Part shown: piece by piece, positions 25,986-34,103 of the stretch
Position numbering within the stretch: the first letter of the stretch is position 1
Layout: the number at the start of each line of letters is the position of its first letter
Source of the DNA: an uncultured Vibrio sp.
Lineage (GTDB): Bacteria > Pseudomonadota > Gammaproteobacteria > Enterobacterales > Vibrionaceae
NCBI RefSeq assembly: GCF_947488985.1
Contig: NZ_CANLBV010000038.1
Coordinates: forward strand, 1 to 34,103
DNA: 34,103 nt
Reading direction: 5' to 3'
Program-made: the position numbers and the translations under genes
The notes under the pieces: generated by a model
Databases searched by the model: none
The model's input: the letters and a program-made list of their open reading frames with translations, nothing else
Told to the model about the DNA's origin: nothing

Positions 25986-27287
25986 CTAACCTTCCTTGTT
26001 ATGACGCGGGCGACGGTTCTGGTTTGGTTTACGGTTACCGTTACGTGAACCATTGTTGTTCGAGCGACGTTGTTGCGGGTTACGTGTACGTAAGCGCAAT
26101 GGTGCTGGTAGATCTTCTAGCAGGGCTGAAGCATCGTAGTCAGACATTGGGATTGCGTGCTCAATGTATTCTTCGATTGGTGGCAAGTTGATTGCGTAAT
26201 CTTCACAAGCAAAGCTGATCGAATGACCGCTTTCACCAGCACGACCAGTACGGCCAATACGGTGAACGTAATCTTCACAATCGTCAGGGAGATCGAAGTT
26301 GAATACGTGTGTTACTTGAGGAATGTGCAGGCCACGTGCAGCAACGTCGGTTGCGACAAGTAGGTCAACTTCGCCTTTGGTGAACTGTTCAAGGATCTTT
26401 TCACGTTTCTTCTGTGGCACATCGCCAGTTAGCAGGCCAACACGGTGGCCATCGGCAGCTAGGTGGCCCCAAACAGACTCACATTTGTGCTTAGTGTTAG
26501 CGAAGATGATAGCGCGCTCTGGCCATTCTTCTTCGATTAGCGTCTGCAGAAGTGCCATTTTGTGTTCGTTAGAAGGGTAGAACAGCTCTTCTTGGATACG
26601 ATGACCTGTTTTACGCTCAGGCTCAACAACCACATGCTCTGGGTTGTGCATGTGTTCGAATGCGAGTTCTTGTACGCGGTAAGATAGGGTCGCAGAGAAC
26701 AGCATGTTCAGGCGATCTTTTGGTTCAGGCATACGGCGGAACAAAAAGCGGATGTCTTTGATGAAACCAAGATCGAACATGCGATCGGCTTCGTCAAGCA
26801 CAACAGCTTGAATGTGGTTAAGGTTAAATACCTTCTGCTTGTAGAAATCGATAATTCGGCCAGTGGTACCAATTAAGATATCTGCGCCTTCTTCGATCTT
26901 GCCGAGTTGCTTGTCGTAGCTTTCGCCACCGTAAGCAAGTGCTGCCTTGATACCCGTGCTTGCAACCAGAGAGTCAGCATCGTTGTAGATCTGAATCGCG
27001 AGTTCACGCGTTGGTGCCATAATAATCGCACGTGGCTGGTTAGGCTTACGCCCTTCATGCTCAGGTGTTTTTAGCAGGTGGTTAAAAGTAGCAGTTAGAA
27101 ACGCAAGCGTTTTACCAGTACCCGTTTGGGCCTGGCCTGCAATGTCTTGGCCGGTGAGCAGTACCGGGAGCGCCAAGGCTTGGATAGGGGTACAATAATC
27201 GAACCCTTTTTTATCCAATCCTTCAATAACTTGCGGAAGTAAATCCAAGTCGGCGAACTTTTGCTCTGTGATATGCGTCTTTTTCAT
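25986..27287 (-). CDS. rhlB: ATP-dependent RNA helicase RhlB
   Basis: 433-residue DEAD-box helicase of the RNA degradosome, unwinding structured RNA for RNase E and PNPase. Q motif FDYCTPIQ, Walker A AQTGTGKT (53-60), PTRELA, DEAD (165-168), SAT, and [10 protein letters not shown] are all in register with E. coli RhlB. The C-terminal tail (about residues 395-433) is rich in Arg, Asn and Gln ([20 protein letters not shown]), basic and disordered, as expected for RNA contacts. It is divergent from trxA across about 110 bases, the same arrangement as in E. coli. Confidence 0.96.
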   Translation of the reverse strand: MKKTHITEQKFADLDLLPQVIEGLDKKGFDYCTPIQALALPVLLTGQDIAGQAQTGTGKTLAFLTATFNHLLKTPEHEGRKPNQPRAIIMAPTRELAIQIYNDADSLVASTGIKAALAYGGESYDKQLGKIEEGADILIGTTGRIIDFYKQKVFNLNHIQAVVLDEADRMFDLGFIKDIRFLFRRMPEPKDRLNMLFSATLSYRVQELAFEHMHNPEHVVVEPERKTGHRIQEELFYPSNEHKMALLQTLIEEEWPERAIIFANTKHKCESVWGHLAADGHRVGLLTGDVPQKKREKILEQFTKGEVDLLVATDVAARGLHIPQVTHVFNFDLPDDCEDYVHRIGRTGRAGESGHSISFACEDYAINLPPIEEYIEHAIPMSDYDASALLEDLPAPLRLRTRNPQQRRSNNNGSRNGNRKPNQNRRPRHNKEG

Positions 27288-27398
27288 TGCTATAGAATAT
27301 CAGCTTAAGCTTGCAATACGAAAGTAAATACATTCCAATAGGGCATCTATTTACTGGTTATCATCCAACCAGTTCTAAAAAATACATTGGAGTGGAAG

Positions 27399-27725
27399 AT
27401 GAGTGATAAGATTTTGCAGCTAACTGATGACGGTTTTGATAGCGATGTAATCAACGCTGCAGGCCCGGTTCTTGTTGATTTTTGGGCTGAATGGTGTGGT
27501 CCATGTAAAATGATTGCTCCGATTCTCGCTGAAATCGCAGACGAGTACGAAGGCAAGCTTAGCATCGGTAAATTAAATATTGACCAAAATGCAGGCACTC
27601 CACCAAAATTTGGTATTCGCGGCATTCCAACACTAATTCTTTTCAAAGATGGTGGCGTAGCAGCAACGAAAGTTGGTGCACTGTCTAAAACTCAACTTAA
27701 AGAGTTCCTAGACGCTAACCTGTAA
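27399..27725 (+). CDS. trxA: thioredoxin 1
   Basis: 108-residue cytoplasmic disulfide reductase. Active site WCGPC at Cys33 and Cys36, with the buried Asp ([12 protein letters not shown]) and the cis-Pro loop [14 protein letters not shown]. It donates electrons to ribonucleotide reductase, PAPS reductase and methionine sulfoxide reductases. The ATG at 27399 follows GGAGTGGA. An in-frame TTG at 27387 is not needed for the fold. It is followed by its own terminator, then rho, as in E. coli. Confidence 0.97.
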   Translation: MSDKILQLTDDGFDSDVINAAGPVLVDFWAEWCGPCKMIAPILAEIADEYEGKLSIGKLNIDQNAGTPPKFGIRGIPTLILFKDGGVAATKVGALSKTQLKEFLDANL

Positions 27726-27745
27726 TCAGGTCAGCATTTGAAAAG

Positions 27746-27783
27746 AAACCGCGCAGCTAATCAATGCGCGGTTTTGTTTTTTT
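27746..27783 (+). terminator. intrinsic terminator after trxA
   Basis: 10-bp stem AAACCGCGCA / TGCGCGGTTT with a 9-base loop, then TTTTGTTTTTTT. Confidence 0.9.
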
Positions 27784-27925
27784 CTAAGCTATGGACTAGT
27801 CTTAGTTTTAGTGCTAATTTATCGCACGTTAATTGAACAAATTCTCTTCTTGGTCGAGCCTGTGACCAAATCCTTCTTAACTTAAGAAAACAGATCCTAT
27901 TTTGACTAAACAAACTTCCACCACT

Positions 27926-29185
27926 ATGAATCTTACTGAACTGAAGAACAGACCTGTGTCTGAACTTGTTAAGCTTAGCGAAAGCCTAGGTCTTGAAAAT
28001 CAAGCGCGTCTAAGAAAACAAGACATTATCTTCTCCATCCTTAAAGCACATGCAAAAAGTGGTGAAGACATCTTTGGTGATGGTGTTCTAGAAATTCTTC
28101 AAGACGGTTTTGGTTTCCTACGTAGCGCCGACAGTTCATACTTGGCTGGCCCAGATGATATCTACGTATCACCAAGCCAAATTCGTCGTTTTAACCTTCG
28201 CACAGGTGACTCGATTGGCGGCAAAATCCGCCCACCGAAAGACGGTGAGCGTTACTTTGCACTGCTTAAAGTCAACACGGTTAACTACGACAAGCCAGAC
28301 AACGCTCGTAATAAGATTCTTTTCGAAAACCTGACGCCTCTTCACGCCAACGAACGTATGGTGATGGAAGCGGGTAACGGCGCGACTGAAGACATTACAG
28401 CTCGTATTCTTGACCTTGCATCTCCAATTGGTAAAGGTCAGCGTGGTCTGATTGTTGCTCCGCCTAAAGCGGGTAAGACAATGCTTCTGCAAAACATTGC
28501 TCAAAGCATTGCTCGTAACCATCCTGAGTGTGAACTCATGGTTCTACTTATCGATGAGCGTCCAGAAGAAGTAACAGAAATGCAGCGCCTAGTGAAAGGT
28601 GAAGTGGTTGCTTCAACATTCGATGAGCCAGCATCTCGCCACGTACAAGTTGCCGAAATGGTTATCGAGAAAGCGAAGCGCCTTGTTGAACACAAAAAAG
28701 ACGTGGTTATCCTACTGGATTCGATTACTCGTCTAGCTCGTGCTTACAACACCGTAATCCCTTCATCAGGTAAAGTTCTAACGGGTGGTGTAGACGCAAA
28801 TGCACTTCACCGTCCTAAGCGTTTCTTCGGTGCGGCACGTAACGTAGAAGAAGGCGGTAGCTTAACGATCATCGCAACAGCACTGGTTGATACGGGTTCT
28901 AAGATGGATGAAGTTATCTACGAAGAATTCAAAGGTACAGGTAACATGGAACTGCACCTCAACCGTAAGATTGCTGAAAAGCGTGTATTCCCAGCGATTG
29001 ACTTCAACCGCTCTGGTACTCGTCGTGAAGAATTGCTCACTAAGCCTGATGAGCTTCAGAAGATGTGGATTCTTCGTAAGATCGTACACCCAATGGGTGA
29101 GACTGATGCGATGGAGTTCCTAATCGACAAGCTAGCAATGACCAAAACGAACAATGAGTTCTTTGACGCGATGCGCCGCCAGTAA
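27926..29185 (+). CDS. rho: transcription termination factor Rho
   Basis: 419-residue hexameric RNA-dependent ATPase that ends transcription at C-rich unstructured RNA. N-terminal RNA-binding domain ([17 protein letters not shown], then the cold-shock-like fold with [30 protein letters not shown]), Walker A PPKAGKT (179-185), DERPEEV, Walker [15 protein letters not shown], and the R-loop/arginine-finger region. Start 27926 equals the E. coli start. A TTG at 27902 would add 8 residues. Neither has a clear ribosome site. The 140-base leader after the trxA terminator could host the known Rho autoregulation, but I see no defined element in it. Confidence 0.97.
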   Translation: MNLTELKNRPVSELVKLSESLGLENQARLRKQDIIFSILKAHAKSGEDIFGDGVLEILQDGFGFLRSADSSYLAGPDDIYVSPSQIRRFNLRTGDSIGGKIRPPKDGERYFALLKVNTVNYDKPDNARNKILFENLTPLHANERMVMEAGNGATEDITARILDLASPIGKGQRGLIVAPPKAGKTMLLQNIAQSIARNHPECELMVLLIDERPEEVTEMQRLVKGEVVASTFDEPASRHVQVAEMVIEKAKRLVEHKKDVVILLDSITRLARAYNTVIPSSGKVLTGGVDANALHRPKRFFGAARNVEEGGSLTIIATALVDTGSKMDEVIYEEFKGTGNMELHLNRKIAEKRVFPAIDFNRSGTRREELLTKPDELQKMWILRKIVHPMGETDAMEFLIDKLAMTKTNNEFFDAMRRQ

Positions 29186-29207
29186 TTCTGACTCGATAAC
29201 AATGTTC

Positions 29208-29238
29208 AAAAAACGCTGCTTTCGGGTGGCGTTTTTTA
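29208..29238 (+). terminator. intrinsic terminator after rho
   Basis: AAAAAACGC / GCGTTTTTT stem with an imperfect inner part around TTTC, ending in T-run. Confidence 0.82.
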
Positions 29239-29295
29239 TTTGCATTTTGTAGTGGCAGCTTGCAGAATGAATAATTGTGTTACAAGGAGGTTAAA

Positions 29296-30291
29296 ATGCG
29301 ACATGGACTGTTGTCATCATTGCTCCTGTCTACTTCACTGTTATTGTCACCGATTAGCATCAGTTATGCTGCGGAGATGTCTCCAGATACAGTAGAGTCT
29401 TGGCTTGAGAATGATCAAGTAAAACTAAAAACGGCTGAACTGTTAGAACTTGTCATGCGTGACGAGACCAATTCGTTGCGCTTTGCTCTTGAGCGTCTAG
29501 CGTTTCCCCAACAAGAAGTGACACGTTACCAACTCTTGAAGAAGCTCGAGCAGCAAAAAATCGTACTCACACCGAAGATGTCTATCTTTGTGGAGCAACA
29601 GCTCGCTATTACGCCAACCTACCAAGTATTAGAGCGTGGTGATGGCTATGAGTTTACGGTTCCTGCTTTTAATTACCCTTCGATTGCCAACCGGCTCATT
29701 AAGCAGTGGCGCCAAGACCAAAAAACATTGGTGTTTGTTCTCGATGCGGAGAAACAAGAGCTCAACCTGAAAGAATGGTTGTCTGGCCCTGAACACCAGG
29801 TCCAAACTCGAGAAGCACTGTTAATCCGAGAGCTAGACAGCTTGTCGCCTGAGGCGGTTGATTACCTAACCAAACAACTGACCACGTCGCCGATTGTAAG
29901 TTGGCTACCGTCTTCCGAGGTGGTGGTTCGATTAGCACAGGTGAGTGAAGACCCTGAGGTCTACAAGATCCTATGGCGTATGAAGGCGGATTATCACAGC
30001 CAAGCTGAATTGGTTCGTCTTGCTGAAACCAAACAAGCATTCGCGCTTGAACAGGTTATGGCTGCAACTAAGAATCCCCGTTTGAAAGATGAAGCGATTA
30101 CCTTGCTCACTAAAGTTAATCCACTCTCGGAAGAGGTGAAGCAGTTCTTGGTCTCTAGAATGGCGATTGCCGATGAAGCCTCTTTGGTTGCCCGTGAATT
30201 AGCAAAACAAGGTCATACACGATGGTTACAAGATCTCGTCGATGATAACCCTCAGGTGAAGAGTTCTTTGATCGAGCAAGCATTACCGTAA
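29296..30291 (+). CDS. exported protein of unknown function
   Basis: 331-residue protein with a clear Sec signal peptide (MRHGLLSSLLLSTSLLLSPI, then SISYA before the cleavage site, about residue 25), so probably periplasmic. There is no lipobox cysteine. The rest is helical with many Leu/Glu/Gln and short recurring helix pairs (for example ELLELVMRDETNSLRFALERL, and later stretches such as EAITLLTKVNPLSEEVKQFL), suggesting an alpha-solenoid or HEAT-like fold. I do not recognise the family. An ideal AAGGAGG lies 7 bases before ATG 29296. It stands alone between rho and ubiD with terminators on both sides. Confidence 0.88.
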   Translation: MRHGLLSSLLLSTSLLLSPISISYAAEMSPDTVESWLENDQVKLKTAELLELVMRDETNSLRFALERLAFPQQEVTRYQLLKKLEQQKIVLTPKMSIFVEQQLAITPTYQVLERGDGYEFTVPAFNYPSIANRLIKQWRQDQKTLVFVLDAEKQELNLKEWLSGPEHQVQTREALLIRELDSLSPEAVDYLTKQLTTSPIVSWLPSSEVVVRLAQVSEDPEVYKILWRMKADYHSQAELVRLAETKQAFALEQVMAATKNPRLKDEAITLLTKVNPLSEEVKQFLVSRMAIADEASLVARELAKQGHTRWLQDLVDDNPQVKSSLIEQALP

Positions 30292-30320
30292 AGTGGATTT
30301 TGGCTCTCAATAACCACATT

Positions 30321-30350
30321 AAAAAGGGGGATCTCAGTGTCACCCTTTTT
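30321..30350 (+). terminator. probable terminator after the exported-protein gene
   Basis: AAAAAGGG / CCCTTTTT stem (8 bp) with a 14-base loop that includes partial pairing. A TATACT (30353-30358) follows directly and may be the -10 of ubiD. Confidence 0.6.
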
Positions 30351-30389
30351 GATATACTGAGCGCAGAATAATCAGCATGTAGAAGTCCT

Positions 30390-32231
30390 ATGAGTTTTAA
30401 AGATTTACGTGATTTTATCGACCATCTTGAAAGCATTGGTCAGTTGAAACGCATCTCTCGTCCAGTCGACCCAGACTATGAAATGACCGAAATTAGCGAC
30501 CGTACTCTACGTGCTGGTGGCCCGGCTCTATTGTTTGAAAACCCAGTAGGCTATGACATGCCTGTTTTGACCAACCTATTTGGTACACCTAATCGTGTTG
30601 CTATTGGTATGGGGCGTCAGGATGTAAAAGAACTGCGTGAAGTGGGTAAGCTGCTTGCTTATCTAAAAGAACCTGAGCCACCAAAAGGCTTTAAAGACGC
30701 TATCGATAAACTGCCTGTGTTTAAGCAAGTCTTAAACATGCCAGCTAAACGCCTTCGTAAAGCGGCTTGCCAGCAAGTGGTGTGGCAAGGTGATGACGTC
30801 GACCTAGATAAAATCCCCGTGATGAGCTGTTGGGCAGACGATGTCGCACCACTGCTAACATGGGGCTTAACGGTTACTCGTGGCCCAAACAAGAAACGCC
30901 AAAACCTAGGCATCTATCGCCAGCAAAAGATCGGTAAGAACAAAATCATCATGCGTTGGTTAGCTCACCGTGGTGGAGCGCTAGATCTGCGCGACTGGAT
31001 GGAAACCAACCCTGGCAAACCATTCCCTGTATCTGTGGCGTTCGGTGCAGACCCTGCCACCATTCTTGGCGCGGTGACACCTGTACCAGATACCTTATCG
31101 GAATACGCGTTTGCAGGCTTACTGCGTGGTAGCAAAACCGAGGTCGTTAAATCAATTAGCAACGACCTAGAAGTGCCAGCAAGTGCGGAAATCGTGATGG
31201 AAGGATACATCGATCCGAATGAGTTCGCAGATGAAGGCCCATACGGAGACCACACGGGTTACTACAACGAGAAAGAAAAGCACCACGTGTTTACCATTAC
31301 TCATGTAACCATGCGCGAGAACCCTATCTATCACAGCACTTACACTGGACGCCCACCTGATGAGCCTGCGGTATTGGGTGTTGCGTTAAATGAAGTGTTT
31401 GTTCCTATCCTTCAAAAGCAGTTCCCAGAGATAGAAGACTTCTACCTACCGCCTGAGGGTTGTTCGTACCGAATGGCCGTTGTGACAATGAAGAAGCAAT
31501 ACCCAGGTCACGCTAAGCGCGTGATGATGGGTGTATGGTCTTTCTTGCGTCAATTCATGTACACCAAATTTGTATTGGTGTGCGATGAGGATGTGAATCC
31601 ACGTGATTGGCCTCAAGTAACGGTTGCGATGTGTGAACACATGGATCCGTCTCGTGATAGCTTGATGATAGAGAACACGCCTATCGACTCGTTAGATTTT
31701 GCATCACCAGTGGTTGGACTGGGCTCTAAGATGGGTTTAGACATCACCAAGAAGTGGGATGCGGAGTTAGCACTATCGCCAGACGTTGAATCTGCGCCTG
31801 TAAGTAGTGAACATATCGAAGGTAGCCTAGCTGAATTAACGAAGGCTCACCCTGAAGTTATTGATATTCATCTACAGAACGACAACGCCAGCATGGTTGT
31901 GGTGTCTATTGATAAGCAATCTGCAGGAAATGGTAAGAAAATCATGGAAGCGGTTTGGTCTCAATTTGATGAGAACAAGTTTGTTATCGTGTGTGATGGT
32001 GATGTCAACGTGAGTGACTGGAATGACATCATTTGGGCGGTAACCACCAGAATGGACCCGGCCAGAGATACATTGTTCCTACAGAACGAAACTGGACACT
32101 CCAAAATGGGACTAGATGCGACCAATAAATGGGAAGGCGAATGTCTTCGCGAGTGGGGCGTTCCTATCACAAAAGATCCTGATGTCGTTAAAAAGATTGA
32201 TAGCATCTGGGAACAGCTAGGAATTTCATGA
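30390..32231 (+). CDS. ubiD: UbiD decarboxylase with duplicated C-terminal module
   Basis: 613-residue prenylated-FMN-dependent decarboxylase that removes the carboxyl group of 3-octaprenyl-4-hydroxybenzoate in ubiquinone synthesis. Residues 1 to about 460 align with E. coli UbiD (497 residues): [70 protein letters not shown] and [24 protein letters not shown]. The extra ~116 residues come from a second copy of the C-terminal module: [18 protein letters not shown] in copy 1 (about 372-459) recurs as [18 protein letters not shown] in copy 2 (about 514-584), each followed by [16 protein letters not shown] and [20 protein letters not shown]. The stop overlaps the ferredoxin start by four bases. 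The start has only a weak ribosome site. Confidence 0.96.
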   Translation: MSFKDLRDFIDHLESIGQLKRISRPVDPDYEMTEISDRTLRAGGPALLFENPVGYDMPVLTNLFGTPNRVAIGMGRQDVKELREVGKLLAYLKEPEPPKGFKDAIDKLPVFKQVLNMPAKRLRKAACQQVVWQGDDVDLDKIPVMSCWADDVAPLLTWGLTVTRGPNKKRQNLGIYRQQKIGKNKIIMRWLAHRGGALDLRDWMETNPGKPFPVSVAFGADPATILGAVTPVPDTLSEYAFAGLLRGSKTEVVKSISNDLEVPASAEIVMEGYIDPNEFADEGPYGDHTGYYNEKEKHHVFTITHVTMRENPIYHSTYTGRPPDEPAVLGVALNEVFVPILQKQFPEIEDFYLPPEGCSYRMAVVTMKKQYPGHAKRVMMGVWSFLRQFMYTKFVLVCDEDVNPRDWPQVTVAMCEHMDPSRDSLMIENTPIDSLDFASPVVGLGSKMGLDITKKWDAELALSPDVESAPVSSEHIEGSLAELTKAHPEVIDIHLQNDNASMVVVSIDKQSAGNGKKIMEAVWSQFDENKFVIVCDGDVNVSDWNDIIWAVTTRMDPARDTLFLQNETGHSKMGLDATNKWEGECLREWGVPITKDPDVVKKIDSIWEQLGIS

Positions 32232-32497
32232 GCTACCAAGTAGTCTTATATCCAGAAAACATCAGTTTCACAGTAGAAAAAGGGCAAACGGTCTTGGATG
32301 CTGCGCTCAACAGCGATATCTATTTCCCAAACCGTTGCCAAGTTGGCGCATGCGCGATGTGTATGTGCAAAAAATTAGAAGGGCAAGTGAGTTACCACCT
32401 TGAACCCATGCTCACAGAGAAAGAGCAGGAACAGGGCTGGATTTTCGCTTGCCAAGCATTTGCAGAAAGTAATTTAGTTCTAACCTTTGCCGATTAA
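32228..32497 (+). CDS. 2Fe-2S plant-type ferredoxin
   Basis: 89-residue electron carrier. The 2Fe-2S ligands are Cys37, Cys42, Cys45 and Cys75 (CxxxxCxxC then C 30 residues later), the pattern of plant-type ferredoxins and of the ferredoxin domain of oxygenase reductases. It overlaps ubiD by ATGA and is followed 20 bases later by fre. Together the two resemble a split version of reductases such as those of phenol or methane monooxygenases, in which ferredoxin and FAD/NAD domains are fused. Partnership with Fre is therefore plausible (inference). The physiological acceptor is unknown. Confidence 0.93.
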   Translation: MSYQVVLYPENISFTVEKGQTVLDAALNSDIYFPNRCQVGACAMCMCKKLEGQVSYHLEPMLTEKEQEQGWIFACQAFAESNLVLTFAD

Positions 32498-32517
32498 GGG
32501 TTAGTAAGAGGAAGAAC

Positions 32518-33231
32518 ATGACTATTAAATGTAAAGTGAAGTCTATCGAGCCTTTGGCTTGTAACACTTACCAAATCCTACTTCACCCAGAAACACCTGT
32601 CGCTTTTAAAGCGGGCCAGTACCTGATGGTTGAAATGGGCGAGAAAGATAAACGTCCATTTTCTATTGCAAGCAGCCCATGCCGCCATGAAGGTGAGCTT
32701 GAGTTACACATTGGTGCCGCTGAGCACAATGCTTACGCATTAGAAGTTGTTGAGGCGATGAAGAAAGCACAAGCTGAAGGTGGAGATATTGCTATTGATG
32801 CACCACACGGTGATGCTTGGGTTAAAGAAGAAAGCGAACGTCCTCTATTATTGATTGCTGGTGGTACTGGTTTTAGCTACGTGCGTTCAATCCTAGATCA
32901 CTGTATCGCGCAAAACAGCAAAAAAGAAATTCACTTATACTGGGGCGCAAAAGACGAGTGCCAGCTATATGCAAAAGAAGAGCTAGTAGGCATCGCAGAA
33001 AAGCACAGCAATGTGCACTTTGTACCGGTAGTAGAAGAAGCACCTGAAGTATGGCGCGGCCAAACTGGTAATGTACTTGAAGCAATTACGCAAAGTTTCG
33101 AATCACTGGCTGATTTCGATATCTATATCGCAGGTCGTTTTGAAATGGCAGGTGCTGCAAGAGACCTATTTACTCAGAATAAAGAAGCAAAGCGAGAGCA
33201 TATGTACGCTGATGCTTACGCCTTTATCTAA
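32518..33231 (+). CDS. fre: NAD(P)H-flavin reductase Fre
   Basis: 237-residue cytoplasmic reductase that transfers electrons from NAD(P)H to free FMN, FAD or riboflavin; a member of the ferredoxin-NADP reductase family and relative of LuxG. Flavin-binding RPFSIASSP at 46-54 and nucleotide-binding [16 protein letters not shown] (near 110-125), with a C-terminal [26 protein letters not shown] precedes the ATG. In this operon it may provide reduced FMN for the prenyl-FMN cofactor of UbiD, as well as for luminescence or iron reduction. A strong terminator follows. Confidence 0.95.
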   Translation: MTIKCKVKSIEPLACNTYQILLHPETPVAFKAGQYLMVEMGEKDKRPFSIASSPCRHEGELELHIGAAEHNAYALEVVEAMKKAQAEGGDIAIDAPHGDAWVKEESERPLLLIAGGTGFSYVRSILDHCIAQNSKKEIHLYWGAKDECQLYAKEELVGIAEKHSNVHFVPVVEEAPEVWRGQTGNVLEAITQSFESLADFDIYIAGRFEMAGAARDLFTQNKEAKREHMYADAYAFI

Positions 33232-33252
33232 TAATACTCTTAGGTTTTGAGC

Positions 33253-33282
33253 AAAAAGAGAGCAGAAATGCTCTCTTTTTTA
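33253..33282 (+). terminator. intrinsic terminator after fre
   Basis: 12-bp perfect stem AAAAAGAGAGCA / TGCTCTCTTTTT with a GAAA tetraloop and T-run. Confidence 0.93.
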
Positions 33283-33341
33283 CGTTTAGGTGAACTATTA
33301 GACAGTTAACCTCTATTTATTCATTTTTTATGAAAAAGTAG

Positions 33342-33369
33342 TTGCTAACCTGAGAGGGTTCCCTATAAT
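33342..33369 (+). promoter_or_regulatory. rRNA operon promoter P1
   Basis: TTGCTA (33342-33347), 16-base spacer, TATAAT (33364-33369). The first of two tandem promoters ahead of 16S rRNA. Confidence 0.65.
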
Positions 33370-33433
33370 TCGACCCCACTGAGACGGCAGACGCCACAAG
33401 GCTTCAGCGGTAATTAGTAAGACGGAAAGCGAC

Positions 33434-33485
33434 AAAAAATTAATTTTCAAAAAGTGTTTGACACTGAATGTTAATTCGCTAGAAT
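33434..33485 (+). promoter_or_regulatory. rRNA operon promoter P2 with UP element
   Basis: Perfect TTGACA (33458-33463), 16-base spacer, TAGAAT (33480-33485), preceded by an A/T-rich UP-like tract (33434-33453). It is the strongest-looking promoter in the window and is followed by a GC-rich discriminator (GGCCGTCC), as in stringently controlled rRNA promoters. Confidence 0.8.
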
Positions 33486-33537
33486 GGCCGTCCACTTCGA
33501 GAGGTTCCTTACTTAAAAGGAATGTTCAAGAAGTTAA

Positions 33538-33550
33538 GCTCTTTAACAAT
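33538..33550 (+). promoter_or_regulatory. boxA antitermination site of rRNA leader
   Basis: GCTCTTTAACAAT matches the enterobacterial and Vibrio rrn boxA, where NusB/NusE load to protect the transcript from Rho. A TTCCTT / AAGGAA hairpin lies just upstream. The rest of the leader (33551-33823) is RNase III-processed spacer with no gene. Confidence 0.85.
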
Positions 33551-33823
33551 TTAAACCTATCAATCTGTGTGGGCACTCGTTGATGAATATCAAAACGTTT
33601 TATCTTCCCTTTTTATTAAGAGAAGTAAAACAGATTCTTCGGAATCAAAATGATTTCAATGAACTGAGTGACCAATACAAATAACCTCGGTTATTTGGCA
33701 CAGTCAATTCATTATCATTCTGTTGGAATGGTAATAGCTTTAGAATTACATGTTTCTGTTCTTTTTCGAAAGAGCGGTAAATATTAGTTTTGAAGTCAGT
33801 ATTCGTTGAGTCGACAAAATCTT

Positions 33824-34103
33824 AAATTGAAGAGTTTGATCATGGCTCAGATTGAACGCTGGCGGCAGGCCTAACACATGCAAGTCGAGCGGAAACGACA
33901 CTAACAATCCTTCGGGTGCGTTAATGGGCGTCGAGCGGCGGACGGGTGAGTAATGCCTAGGAAATTGCCTTGATGTGGGGGATAACCATTGGAAACGATG
34001 GCTAATACCGCATAATGCCTACGGGCCAAAGAGGGGGACCTTCGGGCCTCTCGCGTCAAGATATGCCTAGGTGGGATTAGCTAGTTGGTGAGGTAATGGC
34101 TCA
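33824..34103 (+). rRNA. rrs: 16S ribosomal RNA, 5' part
   Basis: Starts AAATTGAAGAGTTTGATCAT, the standard mature 5' end, followed by GGCTCAGATTGAACGCTGGC and GGCCTAACACATGCAAGTCG. The V1 loop and TGCCTAGGAAATTGCCTTGA are Vibrio-type. The gene is cut by the window end after 280 bases of about 1,540. Confidence 0.99.

Noticed and set aside
15826..31289. Other CACGTG hexamers (15826, 31284) considered as parS
   Set aside because: The flanking bases do not match the GTTNCACGTGAAAC core; these are ordinary coding occurrences.

Overview
The window is chromosomal DNA of a gammaproteobacterium, almost certainly a Vibrio. The evidence is the start of a Vibrio-type 16S rRNA at the right edge, the gene orders crcB-thiCEFSGH-pepP-lysR-MFS and gppA-rhlB/trxA-rho, and housekeeping proteins close to their E. 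coli and Vibrio counterparts. The 16S variable region looks compatible with the Splendidus clade, but that is an impression, not an alignment. Three ParB-binding parS sites within 7 kb and an rRNA operon suggest the origin-proximal part of the main chromosome.

Layout. 1-600: fluoride channel crcB. 600-6950: a TPP-riboswitch-controlled thiamin operon, thiC-thiE-thiF-thiS-thiG-thiH. 7000-11235: a large Xaa-Pro aminopeptidase, a LysR regulator and a divergent Bcr/CflA-type drug exporter. Three parS sites lie in this left third (thiE, downstream of thiH, MFS gene). 11336-11617: a small protein that looks like the dimerisation half of H-NS. 11704-14113 (minus strand): a four-gene bufferin-type RiPP cluster, made of a DUF2282 precursor with signal peptide and four cysteines, a DUF692/MNIO enzyme, a DUF2063 partner and a DoxX membrane protein. 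14346-16551: uvrD behind a probable LexA box. 16625-17468 has no protein gene but holds, on the minus strand, a CsrB-family regulatory RNA with many GGA motifs, its terminator, and an upstream palindrome like a GacA/UvrY/VarA binding site.

17469-23447: gamma-glutamyltranspeptidase, LysE-type exporter, RarD, RecQ and a small DUF3630-like protein. 23551-24383: yhhQ (queuosine precursor transport) with a long leader holding a possible preQ1-I riboswitch. 24486-29185: gppA and rhlB on the minus strand, trxA and rho on the plus strand. 29296-30291: an unrecognised exported protein. 30390-33231: ubiD with an internally duplicated C-terminal module, a 2Fe-2S ferredoxin and the flavin reductase fre. 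33340-34103: rRNA promoters, boxA leader and the first 280 bases of 16S rRNA.

The most notable items are the bufferin cluster (a recently described copper-linked RiPP family), the CsrB-like RNA with its activator site, the parS trio, the UbiD duplication, and the H-NS-like small protein. Most other genes are ordinary core genes.
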